64,000 nt of DNA from Physella acuta (GCF_028476545.1 NW_026731654.1:62001-126000); one strand, 5' to 3'. Positions 11,600 to 24,084 are shown, counted from the first letter of the stretch. Translations and numbers: made by a program. Notes: a model not told the origin generated them from the sequence alone.

Positions 11600-12164
11600 C
11601 ACATTTACAAGTTCAAAAAGTAAAATTGTTTTAAAAACCATGAATATCCAGATATGTATTATTAGGACAGATATTATCAAGTGCTTAGTTTATTTTAATA
11701 ATGATTTGTGATTTATTTATTTTTTTAATTTAAAACAGACTGGAGTTAAAACTGGTATTATGTATTTAAAATTCCATTATCTTATTGTTTGTTTCAAATT
11801 AACTCTTGTTTATATGTCGAAGTTTTTTTTATAATGGTATTTCAAATATATGATTGTTATAACAAATCTTTTGTTATCTTATATCAAAATATATATAACT
11901 TTTGTAATTCTATATATTTTAATCCAGATTCTACACAAATTTTACATGTTATGTTTCACTAAAGCGCATTCATCATGTTTCTGACCCGTTTAACTATGAA
12001 CTAGACTACCCGTTATCTAGTTAGATAACTGTGGGTTTCGGGGGGGGGGGGGGAGGGGTCATCCATAAATGACATCACGTCTGCCAGCACTTATCATCCC
12101 AAAATAACCAGACCCCACATTCAAAAAGACGTTTTTTATATTTTAAAAACTCTACTAAACTCTA
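11600..12164. other. Intergenic with GTCATCCATAAA repeat fragment
   Basis: Mostly nothing recognised. A G12 tract (about 12040-12052) is followed by GGGGTCATCCATAAATGAC and CATCACGT; a relative occurs at 37449-37475. This is probably a transposon end. Confidence 0.4.
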
Positions 12165-12345
12165 CTTCACCTGCCCAGTGCCCCGCCAAGTCTCAGACAT
12201 GTTTGTATTAAAAAAAAAACGATTCCGGTCGAGCATGGCTCTGACCACACTATCCCTTCATATGCTGAGAACATAGAAACAGGTGAACTCTACTTCACCT
12301 GCCCTGTGCCCCGCGAGGTCCTCATACTCAACCTTATCATTCACA
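12165..12345. repeat. SINE body fragments
   Basis: CTCTACTTCACCTGCCC occurs twice around GCTCTGACCACACTATCCCT and CATATGCTGAGAACA, matching the body of the SINE family. There is no tRNA-like head. Confidence 0.6.
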
Positions 12346-12411
12346 TATAAGCCTTAAGAAAATAATTGAAAACATTGTTGTAATCAAAAAACAATTTTTT
12401 AATAATAACTA

Positions 12412-12765
12412 AAGTCATTGTTCTAAACTTTTATAATTAATGTGGTTAATCTACCAATGAATATATCAATAAATTAATTAACGGCTTTAAATTAGTTTGT
12501 AATTAACAGTGTGTTTAAGAAAGAACAATATTTACCACCCAAAATCCTATTTTACAGCTCTACGCAAAATGCAGATTATCCCCAATAACAAATAAAAAAA
12601 ACAAACAAACAAAAAAATGAGTTATCAAACGTCACTATTCAGTCGAAGTTTAGCCATTGTTCTAAAACTTTAAAATTAATGTGGTTAATCTACCTATGAA
12701 TAAATCAATAAATTAATTAACGTCTTTAAATAAATGTGTGATTAACAGTCTGTCTGCAATCAAAA
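12412..12765 (+). repeat. Direct duplication of ~105 bp
   Basis: 12415-12520 and 12654-12760 are two copies about 240 bp apart sharing TTAATGTGGTTAATCTACC and AATAAATTAATTAACG. The sequence between them is unrelated. Confidence 0.75.
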
Positions 12766-14230
12766 ATTATTCTCTATCTACATACTATTTTACAGGCCCC
12801 CATATAGAGCAGTTTTCTTACAGTACCAAATCAGACAAAAAAAAAATTCAAACATGTAAACAAACTTGAGTTTTAGTAGTATATAGCTAGATTTAGAGGT
12901 CTAATATAGATAAAGACGACCATAGTAAACAACTCTACTAATCTATTATTTTAACGTCTTTCTTCTTTTAGCTTTTTATTATAATTTAGAAATCGATTTT
13001 TTTGTTCGAAATGTTTCTAAAAAATAACATCCGTTTCTAATAAAAATAAATATTTAAAAATGAACTATATATTGATCTGGTAACATAAAAGAAATACAAT
13101 TTGCTAAATCTTTCAAAATATTGAATATTCTGTTTTAAGTGGTGGTACTTTACAAACAAAATTTACGTTACAACAAACGCAAATCGCCTAAAGCAAAAAA
13201 AAAACTGAATTGACAACACTTGAATTATATACCTAAATTTTCTAGACAAAAAAAAATGATAAATTATATTCCCGGAGGCGATATAACTAAAATTTACAAT
13301 ATTGACGTATGAAATCAATTTGTCAAGCTGGAAGAAATTCGAAATTACATCGTGACTACGAAATATTAAATGTACCCCTAAAACCATCATACACAATTAA
13401 ATATTTACATTTCATTTTTAGAAAAAATTGTTTTCGTATCGTTTACAAGTGTTTTGGATATTATTTCGATATAGGAATAGAGTAAAAGGTAATTGTTTTG
13501 TGATTGCCTGCACGGCCGACATCAAGCGAAAATAAAATGACTTAATTACAGTCGAAACCGGAGGGCGACTCATTGATGTATATTGATAAAAAAGAAGCGC
13601 CATAAAAGTTCATAACTTGCATTTAAACAAGACTTTTGATATTTCTTATGTTCCATTCCAATGTCTTCATACGGCACTTGATTAAAGTTTTAAACTTATC
13701 AGTCAGTGTCTAATTTACATACAGATACATATATATGATTTTACAAATGCAATATGACAGTATATAAAGCTATTTTTCTACTTATGCCTGCCATCATTAT
13801 AAGCAATGTTCTTTCCTGTCGCCTGTGTAAATATCAATATTGTATGATAAGAAAAAAAAAGCAGAACTTCAAATTAATCTAATCTAACCGTGTTAGTATA
13901 CTTTTCGAATACAATATAACTATTTTTAAAATCGTGTTCGATGTTACTAAACGTATTTTAGCAGAAAGTTGAGTATAAAAAGCAACTCAATTATTGGTGT
14001 CTTGTTTAGCTTGTGAAGGTTTAAATTGTCTACAACCGTCTGTACTTGTTGTGTACCAATCGGTTGTCTAGAGTTTAATTAGCGTAAATAAAAAGAATGT
14101 AAATGAAACCAGAGAAATCATAGACCTCATGAAGTCGTGTAAGTGTTCAGAATGTCATCTCGATTTACCGAGACTTGATATTATAGGCTTCACGATTATT
14201 ATTTTTTTTGCAGCATTTTTACAAGAAAAA
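12766..14230. other. AT-rich intergenic DNA
   Basis: No gene or repeat unit was recognised. The short minus-strand frames at 13163-13603 have no visible family features. Confidence 0.45.
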
Positions 14231-14857
14231 TAAACAGGGAATGATCTCCCCTAAACTTTCTCGAATATTCTTATATAAAACAACAGGGGGTGGCAACTCA
14301 GGATATTGACATGGTTTTAAATCCATTTTTAATTACTTAAACTTTTAAAAATAGAATAAAATCTCATAGAAAAAAGACCTGCACACCAAGTGAACGCCAA
14401 ACAAAATGTGTATAATAGTGCGGAATATTATTAGTACTTTATAAATTCACATGCGTTTTTTGAGAAATCGAAAATAGCGTAAATTACTACTACCGGCAAA
14501 CGTAAATTACTCAAAATTTGACAGAAGGCAGATAATTAGATCTTTTACTTTTATGTGAAATTTCAGTTATCTATCTGAAATAGTACTCAAGTTATAGGCT
14601 TTTGAAAAATTGAAAGTAGAAAAAGTTCCACTGAAAAGTTGAAACGGATCTACGATTTTGATATAATACTTATATATAAAATTTCATCAACCTAGCTGTA
14701 ACACTACCTAAGATATCGTGTTTACAGACATACACACGCACACACAGACATACGGAAAAGATTGCAAAACTATGTTTTCCGACTCATGGAGGTGTAAAAG
14801 ATTTTTTTTTTGCAAGATTACTAGACTTTATCTATACTTCGTATATACGAGAAATTA
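14231..14857 (+). repeat. ~650-bp hairpin-ended repeat, copy 1
   Basis: Starts near GGGAATGATCTCCCCTAAAC and ends with a hairpin around TACTTCGTATATACGA. Internal landmarks shared by all copies are GTACTTTATAAATT, TTTTTTGAGAAATC, ATTAGATCTTTTACTT, GTACTCAAGTTAT and an AC-rich stretch. Other copies: 14947-15618, 21236-21917, 30772-31420 and 48886-49536. No coding capacity. Confidence 0.8.
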
Positions 14858-14884
14858 AAAAGAAGTATCATATTTCATACATTT

Positions 14885-14946
14885 TTTTTTACCTTGGCAC
14901 ATGATTGGAATGGTGTGGTCAGAAATGTGCCCCAGTCGACATTTTA
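14885..14946 (-). repeat. SINE fragment between inverted repeat copies
   Basis: GGTGTGGTCAGAAATGTGCC resembles the SINE body. It lies in the ~90-bp spacer between two head-on copies of the hairpin-ended repeat. Confidence 0.4.
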
Positions 14947-15618
14947 GCTTTCTAGTATACGAAGTATAGATGAATTATTGCGATCGTGCAAAAAATCGAA
15001 ACAAGATTTTCAGAAATGTCGAAATTTTACATTTCCCTGATTCGGAAATACATAGTTTTGCAGTTGTGTTTGTATGGCTCTATGTATGTGTCTGTGTGTA
15101 TGTGTATATGTGTGTGAACACGATAACTGGAGTGTCGTTAAATAGGTTGTAGAAATTTCAAATATAAGTGTGTATAAATATAAATATAAATGTGTAGTTC
15201 TTTATCCACTTTTCAGCGAGTTACGGTAACCGGAAGTAGAACTCATTGTATATTTTATTTTGAAAAAAACCTATATATTGAGTACTGTTTCAGATAGATA
15301 AGCAATATTTCACAGATAAGAAAAAGATCTGATTCTCTGCCTTCTGTCAAATTTTGAGTAATTTCCGTTGAACGGAAGTAGCACTTTACGCTATTTCTGA
15401 TTTCTCAAAAAACGAATATGAATTTTTAAAGTACTAACATTTCGCACTTATATACACATGTTGTTTGCAGTTCACTTGGTAAGCAATTCTTATTTCTATG
15501 ATATTCTACTCTATTTTTTAAAGTTTAGGTAATTAAAATAGATTAAAATATTGTCTATATCCCGAATTGCCATCCCCCCTTAGTGTTTAATTCGAGAAAG
15601 TTTAGGGGAGATCACTCC
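14947..15618 (-). repeat. ~650-bp hairpin-ended repeat, copy 2
   Basis: Complementary orientation to copy 1: starts TAGTATACGAAGTATAG and ends with GAAAGTTTAGGGGAGATCAC. With copy 1 it forms a 1.4-kb imperfect palindrome. The frame at 14970-15152 runs over its GT-rich tract and is not a gene. Confidence 0.8.
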
Positions 15619-16020
15619 AACTTTATTTCAAAATATATTTTGTTCGAAACTAATTTTTCCTTATATATTTTGTCCTGAGATAATGTGTCTGTCTTTTATT
15701 GTATCTGTGTTACGCTTTATCTGGAATCATCTGTCTTGAGGTCGGGTTATGAAGCAATAATTAAAAGTCATTTAGTATTTAGTGCAAATTATTATAGTCT
15801 TCCATAATGAAATAATTAAAAAATGAAAATTGTTACTCTTGTTTCGTTTACAGGAAACACTGAATGACACCCAATCTTACAGCTATTATTCCGTTTTAAT
15901 TAGTGAGTAACCATTGTTAAAGTTTTAGCTCAACACCCAAATGATTATCTTTAGTGTTAGGATTAACTGTCAACTTGGAGAAATCATTCTTTCTTTTTTA
16001 AATTTTTGATTGATTCTTCA
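15619..16020 (+). promoter_or_regulatory. Upstream region and probable 3' splice site of receptor 1
   Basis: A pyrimidine-rich run at about 15986-16004 leads into GATTGATTCTTCAG ending at 16020, a good 3' splice site. The start codon follows 53 bp later. This suggests a non-coding 5' exon spliced to a single coding exon. The rest of the stretch holds nothing recognised. Confidence 0.4.
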
Positions 16021-16072
16021 GGAATTAGCTCTTTTTTGTCAACTAGATGATTTCCTAGTAGATACCATAGCA

Positions 16073-17128
16073 ATGGCTGACTACGCCCCAAAAGATTTTG
16101 ACGAGAAATTCAGAAGATTTGCTGCTGAGACAAAAGAATTCCTGATATCGGAATCCTTGCGGCTGGAACTACTGCTTGGATTAAGTGTAATCCTCCACGG
16201 GGTGATATCTCTAGCAGGCGTCTTGTCCAACAGCGTCAACGTGCTCGTCTTCATTAGACTTGGTCTCAAGGACAGCATGAGTGTTGGACTTTGGGCGCTG
16301 TCGTTTACAGATTTGGTAGTGGCGGTGCTTCAGCTAGCGGGGTGTGTGTCTTACCTCGTGGCTTACGCTTACCCGGACGCTCCAATAGATCCTTGGACTA
16401 TGGGGTCCTTTGTATTAGGTTGGGCAATGTATGTTGTATATTTAGCTTCCTGTTGGATAACTACGCTTATCGCTATAGAAAGATGCTATTGTGTTGCGCA
16501 ACCGTTTCGTGTTAAGCAAGTATTCACGAAATCAAGATGTATTGTTTTGATAGTATTAGTCTACATAATCCATGCTGGTCTAATTATTCCTATTTATATA
16601 TTTGAACCTTTGAATCTATCGACATTGGGGAAAATAAACGAAAATGGCTCCTTTGTTTACGTACTACAATATCAGATGATTTACACGGAGCAAGGAGGGC
16701 AATGGGAATTGATTATAAATATAGTCGCTGGCGTTATTCTTTCTGTGCCATCACATGTCTTAATAGTACTCTGTAGTTTCTGGATGGTATTTGCTCTCAA
16801 AGCGTCTTCAAGAGTCCGGAAACATTCAGTTGCTCAAAGTAAGGAAAATACCGACAATCTTTCAGTCCGAGAGAGACATCTTGTCAAAGTCGTGATTCAA
16901 CTTGCAATTATTCAGACAGTTTGTAACGTCCCCAGATTTATGAGCACGGTAGTTTATCTCGTATTGCCTGGTATACTTTTGGGAGCTTATGTCAACCTTT
17001 CGACTTTGATGTGGGAGCTGTCCTTTATTTTTAGCTCCATTTGTTGTGCCAGTAATATTTTTGTTTACTTAACGCTGAACTCAACATTTAGACAACAGTT
17101 TTATCATGATTTGCACATTCGTATTTAA
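16073..17128 (+). CDS. Chemosensory receptor-like GPCR 1
   Basis: Encodes 351 residues from ATG 16073; the frame continues upstream only through non-ATG codons and a likely splice acceptor, so 16073 is preferred. Class A 7TM layout: TM1 ~35-61 with N56, TM2 ~69-100 with D80, TM3 ~113-137 ending E136-R137-C, TM4 ~154-175, TM5 ~217-242, TM6 ~270-298, TM7 ~308-335 with SNIFVYL in place of NPxxY. Such intronless receptors are annotated in gastropods as chemosensory receptors at the plasma membrane; the ligand is unknown. ECL2 has an N-glycosylation site (NGS, 191-193). AATAAA follows the stop at 17139-17144. The 87-bp conserved block spans 16209-16295. Confidence 0.92.
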   Translation: MADYAPKDFDEKFRRFAAETKEFLISESLRLELLLGLSVILHGVISLAGVLSNSVNVLVFIRLGLKDSMSVGLWALSFTDLVVAVLQLAGCVSYLVAYAYPDAPIDPWTMGSFVLGWAMYVVYLASCWITTLIAIERCYCVAQPFRVKQVFTKSRCIVLIVLVYIIHAGLIIPIYIFEPLNLSTLGKINENGSFVYVLQYQMIYTEQGGQWELIINIVAGVILSVPSHVLIVLCSFWMVFALKASSRVRKHSVAQSKENTDNLSVRERHLVKVVIQLAIIQTVCNVPRFMSTVVYLVLPGILLGAYVNLSTLMWELSFIFSSICCASNIFVYLTLNSTFRQQFYHDLHIRI

Positions 17129-17144
17129 TACTTGACACAATAAA

Positions 17145-17659
17145 CTATGTTGGAAATGTGTGTAACATAACTATCCCTCTACCTAACTTTAGAGGATAGT
17201 AGTGTAGGGTAAGTATTTTAATCGTCAGTTTCAATTATAACTATTTATTATTTTAACTATTTCTTGTAACCGGAAAAGGTAAACAATTCCGGTCCCCAAA
17301 AACAATCATCATTTTACAATTTTAAATCCTATTAAAATCATTATATTCATTATATCCTAAAAGCTTTTTACCTACCATATTTTAAGTCCGATCCACTCTA
17401 GAAGTAACACCCCAACTATCACTGTTTATTTTATTTGATCTTATCGTAAAGTTTAGAGAAGATCATTCTCGAATTGCGGAAGATCTGGATTATGTGCTTG
17501 TATTCGGTTTTCTATGTGTGATGATAATCAATTTACCAAGGGTCATGAAGTATATTAAATATAACCATTAGATTTAAGTCGTCAGTATTCGTTAATGTTT
17601 TTAAATAAAATAACTTTTTTAAAGTCATGATTGCATCTCTTGTTTATTATTTCCCCTTT
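17145..17659. other. Intergenic downstream of receptor 1
   Basis: Nothing recognised. Confidence 0.5.
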
Positions 17660-19090
17660 CTGTAACAACATTCTCCCACACTACCACCATCACAACAACA
17701 TCCTACAAAACCACCATCACAACAACATCCTCCCACACAACAACAATCACAAAAACATCCTCCCACACAACCACCATCACAACAACATCCTCCCACACAA
17801 CCACCATCACAACAACATCCTCCCACACAACCACCATCACAACAACATCCTCCCACACAACCACCATCACAACAACATCCTCCTACACAACCACCATCAC
17901 AACAACATCCTCCCACACAACCACCAACAACACAACGACATCCTCCCACACAACCAACACACAACAACATCCTCCCACACAACCACCATCACAACAACAT
18001 CCTCCCACACTGCCACCATCACAACAACCTCCTCCCACACAACCACCATCACAACAACATCCTCCCACACAACCACCATCACAACAACATCCTCCCACAC
18101 TGCCACCATCACAACAACATCCTCCCACACAACTAACATCACAACAACATCCTCCAACACAACCACCATCACAACAACATCCTCCCACACAACCAACAAC
18201 ACAACGACAATCTCCCACACAACCACCACACAACAACATCATCCCACACAACAACCATCACAACAACATCCTCCCACACAACCACCATCACAACAACATC
18301 CTCCCACACAACCACCACACAACAACATCATCCCACACAACCACCATCAGAACAACATCATCAAACACAACCAACATCAGAACATCCTCCCACACAACCA
18401 CCACACAACAACATCATCCCACACAACCACCATCAGAACAACATCATCAAACACAACCAACATCAGAACATCCTCCCACACAACAACCATCACAACAACA
18501 TCCTCCCACACAACCACCACACAACAACATCATCCCACACAACCACCATCAGAACAACATCCTCCCACACAACCACCATCACAACAACATCCTCCCACAC
18601 AACCACCACACAACAACATCATCCCACACAACCACCATCAGAACAACATCATCAAACACAACCAACATCAGAACAACATCCTCCCACACAACCACCACAC
18701 AACAACATCATCCCACACAACCACCATCAGAACAACATCATCAAACACAACCAACATCAGAACATCCTCCCACACAACCACCACACAACAACATCATCCC
18801 ACACAACCACCATCACAACAACATCCTCCCACACAACCAACATCAGAACATCCTCCCACACAACCACCATCACAACAATATCCTCCCACACAACCACCAT
18901 CACAACAACATCATCCCACACAACCATCATCAGAACATCCTCCCACACAACCACCATCACAACAATATCCTCCCACACAACAACCATCACAACAACATCC
19001 TCCCACACAACCACCATCACAACAACATCCTCCCACACAACCATCACAAAAACCTCCCCTCCCCAACAAAACCACCATCACAACAACCTC
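17660..19090 (+). repeat. 30-bp minisatellite, ~1.4 kb
   Basis: Tandem units built on CCACCATCACAACAACAT plus CCTCCCACACAA, with shorter variants carrying CAGAACATC or lacking a triplet. A higher-order pattern is visible from 18300 on, where a block with TCATCAAACACAACCAACAT recurs four times. The plus strand lacks G almost entirely. The long frames on both strands (523 codons on plus) exist because the unit lacks stops; they are not supported as genes. Confidence 0.95.
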
Positions 19091-20000
19091 CTTCCCACAA
19101 CTACCACACAAAATATTCCATGATGACGTCACTACTTCTATTACATCTTACCCGTGCCCCCCCCCCTTACCCATCATCCACATACCTTTAACATACCTTT
19201 AACACACCATAAACATACTCCTCAGCCGGAATTTTTTTTTTTTAAATAACATCACAATGTTGTCATTTTGAATGTTATCGTAGATATTCGCAGGGTGGAG
19301 ATTTAAACGATAGTTATGGAATTTACAACACGACTAGTTAAGGGCATTTGTAGCATTGGGGCAAGTGTCATTCAAAAAAAAGTTCTGTCTCCCTTTTTTC
19401 TAATGGATAACTGTATATGGCCAGCTCAAGTATTGAAAAAACCTGATGAATTCGTAACATGGAAGCAACAATATGTATCGTGTATCCACTAAGTTTTCAC
19501 GAAACAATAAATACAATTCAAACAACAGTATATTTTTTTTTAATTGCCTCAGACATGTAATTTACAGCGTCAGTTTGCCTTGCCATGTTTGCTACAGAAT
19601 TACAATTTTCATCATAGGCTTGTGGGGACTAGTATGAAATGAGTATATCTAGTACATGAAAATGAAATGTGATTATTTAATGTGATTTTAAATTTGGTAT
19701 GCATACATTTCTAATTTGTTGAATAAAAATTCAATAGTTACCAGTTCTAAAATACAAAATCATTTTTCAATTAAAGGTTTTAAGTGAAAAGTACAAAAAA
19801 ACATAAACTACGTTTATTATCCTTCGCGCACATTTTTATATGATCTGTACAAAATTGAAAAAAAAATTACATTGCAGGTGAACTCTATTTCACCTGCTCC
19901 GTGGACCATAAGTCTCGATAGAATACTGTAACAATTCACGATATAAAGATGATTGAGAAAGAGTCGATCGCTCATGGTGATTCACTGTGGATGTCAGGCA
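19091..20000. other. Intergenic with a SINE scrap
   Basis: GCAGGTGAACTCTATTTCAC and CTGCTCCGTGG at 19875-19905 match the end of the SINE body. Nothing else was recognised. Confidence 0.45.
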
Positions 20001-20125
20001 ATATGATACTTTATAGCCAAGTCAACAATGAGATATACTTTGACGAAGTTGACAATGAGATATCGTATATCAACGTTGACAATGAGATATCTAACAAAGA
20101 TGTCGGCAATGAGATAACTTGTAAC
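20001..20125 (+). repeat. ~30-bp degenerate tandem repeat, 4 copies
   Basis: Units carry GTTGACAATGAGATATC with variants (GTCAACAATGAGATA, GTCGGCAATGAGATA). The small frame over it (19949-20149) is repetitive and has no known relative. Confidence 0.65.
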
Positions 20126-20600
20126 AAACGTATGCCTTTAATACTTTAGATAGGGTAGTCGGATCTCTCAGTTGAGTTTTAAAACAACGGCACCATTGAA
20201 ATATTATTTCTCAAACCCTCAGCCGATGTTTCGTGATCTAGGCCAGTTCAGTCCATGTTACTGCCACACGACATTGAAGTTTACGATGCCAGCCGAAAAA
20301 AATGCGTTTTTTTCTCTTGCTATTTTACTTGTTTCCTGATAACGCACTCTTTAATTTGGTATTAGAGCGTACCTACAAAAGACAGAATGTTTGATTATGA
20401 AGTCATAATTATAAGTGGTGAACTGTTTGGAGAGATTTTCATGGCGATCATTTGCTCTGAACTTCACTTAGTAGGTTGACACTTTCTCATGGTGGTTACC
20501 TCCCTACAGTCGTACCATACAACTCGGTGTATACGTTTGGTTTCAAATCAGCTTCTAGTGATGATAACAAATGGAACAAATATTCACTTTGATAAAACAG
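20126..20600. other. Intergenic
   Basis: Nothing recognised. Confidence 0.45.
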
Positions 20601-21235
20601 AAAGTACATTACAAATTATATTCAATCACTTATTGAACTCTACAAACTGAACTATACTAAATATTTAATGATATTATACATTTAACTATAAAACAAATTT
20701 AATAATTTAAAAATTAAACTCAACTACAAATTTTATTTAACTAGAAATATAACAATTTAGCAAAGTAAGCCATAGTAATAAAGTTAACTTTATTACAAAT
20801 GTAAATAAACTATATATTTAACTATATTACAAATGTGTCTCTATTGCTAATTTAATTTTACTTTAAATGTAAATTATTACTTATTTAACTCATTACAAAG
20901 GTAACGCATATGGAAATACATTATAGAGCAAAATTAAACTCTACTCTATTTCAAACTCAATTCTACTACAAATTTCACTAATAATAATTCAACAAAGCAA
21001 CTTAATTCAACATTATTTATAATAATTTGACAATGCTACCAATATAACTCTTTTATTAACTAAACTATTTTACAAATTTAACTATTTTTAATGTAACTAT
21101 ATTCGATTTTTTATTTAAATCTATTAAAATATAAACTATTCTACAACTATATTCTATACTACATATATTTACTCTACTTCAATTACCAATTCTACAAAAA
21201 TATAAACTATAACAACCAAAATAAATTTAAAAAAA
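20601..21235. repeat. AT-rich degenerate simple repeat
   Basis: About 630 bp in which short phrases such as AACTCTACTACAAATTT, AACTATATTACAAATG and TTTAACTA recur at irregular spacing. It looks like a decayed satellite or simple-sequence tract. Confidence 0.5.
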
Positions 21236-21917
21236 CGGGAGTGATCTCCCCTAAACTTTCTCGAATATTCTAATATAACACTACGGAGGATGGCAACTTG
21301 GGATACAGACAATATTTTAAACCATTTTTTAACTACTTAAACTTTTTAAAATAGAATAAAACCTCGTAGAAAAAACTGTACACCAAGTGAACGCCAAACA
21401 AAAAGTGCATAATAGTGAGGGATATTATTAGTACTTTATAAAAATTACATGAGTTTTTTGAGAAATCAGAAATAGCGTAAATTACTACTTCCAGTCACCG
21501 AAAATAACTCATAATTTGAACGAAGGCAGAGAATAATATATTTTACTTTTATGTGAAATTTCATTTATCTATCTGAAAAAGAACTCAAGTTATGGGCTTT
21601 TGAAAAATATAAAAGTAGAAAAAGTTCCATTTCCGGTTATCGGAAATCGCTCAAGAGTTAATACGAATCTACGATTTCTATATAATACTTATACATACAA
21701 TTTCATTAATCTAGCTGAAACTGTACTCAAGTTATCATGTTTACAGACACACACAAACACACACACAGAGAAACACACACACAGACACACACACATACAC
21801 ACACAGAACTATGTTTTTTCTGACTAAGGGAGCTGTAAAACATTGAGATTTGCAAAAATCTTTTTTTTTAAACGATTACAAGACTTTCTTTATACTTCGT
21901 ATATACTAGAAAGTAAA
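21236..21917 (+). repeat. ~650-bp hairpin-ended repeat, copy 3
   Basis: Starts CGGGAGTGATCTCCCCTAAA, ends ATACTTCGTATATACTAGAAA. It contains an expanded ACAC-rich tract at 21747-21805, the source of the histidine-threonine frame. Confidence 0.85.
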
Positions 21918-22587
21918 AATGTAAATTATCTCGAACTTAACACTGAATGTGTGACGTACTAATACACGAGGAAGAGTAATGTGCTCCAAAAGACTGCCAG
22001 TTGCATTATGTTTATGAGTTTTTGTTTTTTTTAAATAAAAATAGTTTATCAAATGATTTTGATATTAAATAAAATCTCGTTCTATTAAAGATTTAGATTT
22101 TTTATGCCATTTTAAATTCCTTATGACTCTCAATCAGCATCAGGTTTAACACTGATAATCATCAAATTTTAATTTTAATCTATTTCTGTGTGTAAATGTA
22201 TCTACGTCATTTTCTTATTTTATGAAGATGTTATGTAAATTTATTTTACACGCAACAGTATCATTCGTTTTTCCAAAGGCATTTGATTTTTTAAAACTAC
22301 TATCCTCGTGGTAACGTATCGCTTTAGATATTAACTTCGAATCCATGTTTAGTAAATATTTAGGTGCTCGAAGTTTCATAACCTTTACAGAATTTTCAAA
22401 TTTATTTTACGAACTTAAAACTTTCTAATAAAAAAACAAATATTGCATTTAAAATTCCTAACTTATGTATTTCAAAATACCTCAATTGAATGTTAATTTT
22501 AAAATATTGTAAATTCGTGATCTATAAAAACACATTTTTAAAAATTTAGCAATTATTCTTTGTTTCATAACACACCAAAAGATCGTT
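21918..22587. other. AT-rich intergenic DNA
   Basis: Nothing recognised. Confidence 0.45.
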
Positions 22588-22595
22588 GTTCGAAT

Positions 22596-22842
<247 letters not shown>

Positions 22843-23050
22843 GTTCGAATCATCCCAAACAGCAAAACTTGCTGTAGTTTCAACTTTAAGCGGAGTTGCA
22901 AGTTTTGTAGAGTTGGTCCCAACACCATGCCCTGTAGTCCACTTCCAACATTTATGAACAAATTAAAGGTACACCAATTAATGCCACTGTTATTGATTCA
23001 ATTGTAACTATAAACAAATACGGATATAATATACAACACAAGTGCGCGAA

Positions 23051-23053
<3 letters not shown>

Positions 23054-23121
<68 letters not shown>
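23054..23121. repeat. (TA)n microsatellite
   Basis: Pure TA dinucleotides immediately left of the young LTR element. Confidence 0.95.
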
Positions 23122-23124
<3 letters not shown>

Positions 23125-23462
23125 ATTGTTACGGGCCAGTTGTAGGTTAGATTAGAATAGTTTAGAATAGTCTAGAACTAGGGGAGAGAGCGTGTGTGAG
23201 TGGAGTTCACCCTACTGTGTAGTTACCCTTGTGTGTTTATGTCTTGTGGTCCCAAGGTCGAATGCGGGTATAAAAGGGCGAGTGAACGATTGTGGGGGGC
23301 AGTCAGCGGGTTAGTAGCGGTTAGGACGAGGGCTGTTATGGTACGCTTGAATGCATTGAGACAAATAAAAGGAGTGAAGTAATACACGAAGTGTTGTTGT
23401 TGATTTGAAATGAACCCAGAACGTAACAACTGGTGGCCAGTATGAATCAAGTAGAAGCATAA

Positions 23463-24025
23463 ACTTGATGCTGTCCTGTCGTTTACCTGATGCTGTCCTA
23501 ATGTTTGCCTGATGCTGTCCTGATGTTTGCTGGTTGCTGTCCTGATGTTTGCCGGTTGCTGTCCTGATGTTTGACGGTTGCTGTCCTGACGTTTGCCGGT
23601 TGCTGTCCTGATGCTTGCCGGTTGCTGTCCTGATGTTTGCCGGTTGCTGTCCTGATGTTTGCCGGTTGCTGTCCTGACGTTTGCCGGTTGCTGTCCTGAT
23701 GTTTGCCGGTTGCTGTCCTGATGTTTGCCGGTTGCTGTCCTGATGTTTGCCGGTTGCTGTCCTGATGTTTGCCGGTTGCTGTCCTGATGTTTGCCGGTTG
23801 CTGTCCTGATGTTTGCCGGTTGCTGTCCTGATGTTTGCCGGTTGCTGTCCTGATGTTTGCCGGTTGCTGTCCTGACGTTTGCCGGTTGCTGTCCTGACGT
23901 TTGCCGGTTGCTGTCCTGACGTTTGCCGGTTGCTGTCCTGATGTTTGCCGGTTGCTGTCCTGACGTTTGTTGGATGCTGTCCTGATGTTTGCCGGTTGCT
24001 GTCCTGACGTTTGTTGGATGCTGTG
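23463..24025 (+). repeat. 22-bp minisatellite inside the LTR element, ~25 copies
   Basis: The unit is TTGCTGTCCTGATGTTTGCC plus GG, with variants GACGTTTG and GATGCTTG. Because 22 is not a multiple of 3 and no frame of the unit has a stop, the minus strand stays open over a 22-residue peptide repeat; this is probably not a protein gene. Confidence 0.95.
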
Positions 24026-24084
24026 GGGATGCCGTTAGCCCGACGCTATAGCTGTTTGACAGAGTATGTAACAACATTGACTGC

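Noticed and set aside
16010-16072. Upstream extension of receptor 1 by 21 codons
   Set aside because: There is no ATG in the extension and a strong splice-acceptor-like sequence ends at 16020; the ATG at 16073 aligns with the other receptors.
17631-19202. A 523-codon open frame rich in His, Asn, Thr and Pro, with long minus-strand frames of Cys-Gly-Val
   Set aside because: All are produced by a stop-free 30-bp minisatellite; several frames on both strands stay open equally, with no domain and no gene signals.
23223-24077. A 284-codon minus-strand frame with a 22-residue repeat inside the young LTR element
   Set aside because: A 22-bp repeat without stops opens all frames by arithmetic, and the frame is antisense to the element.
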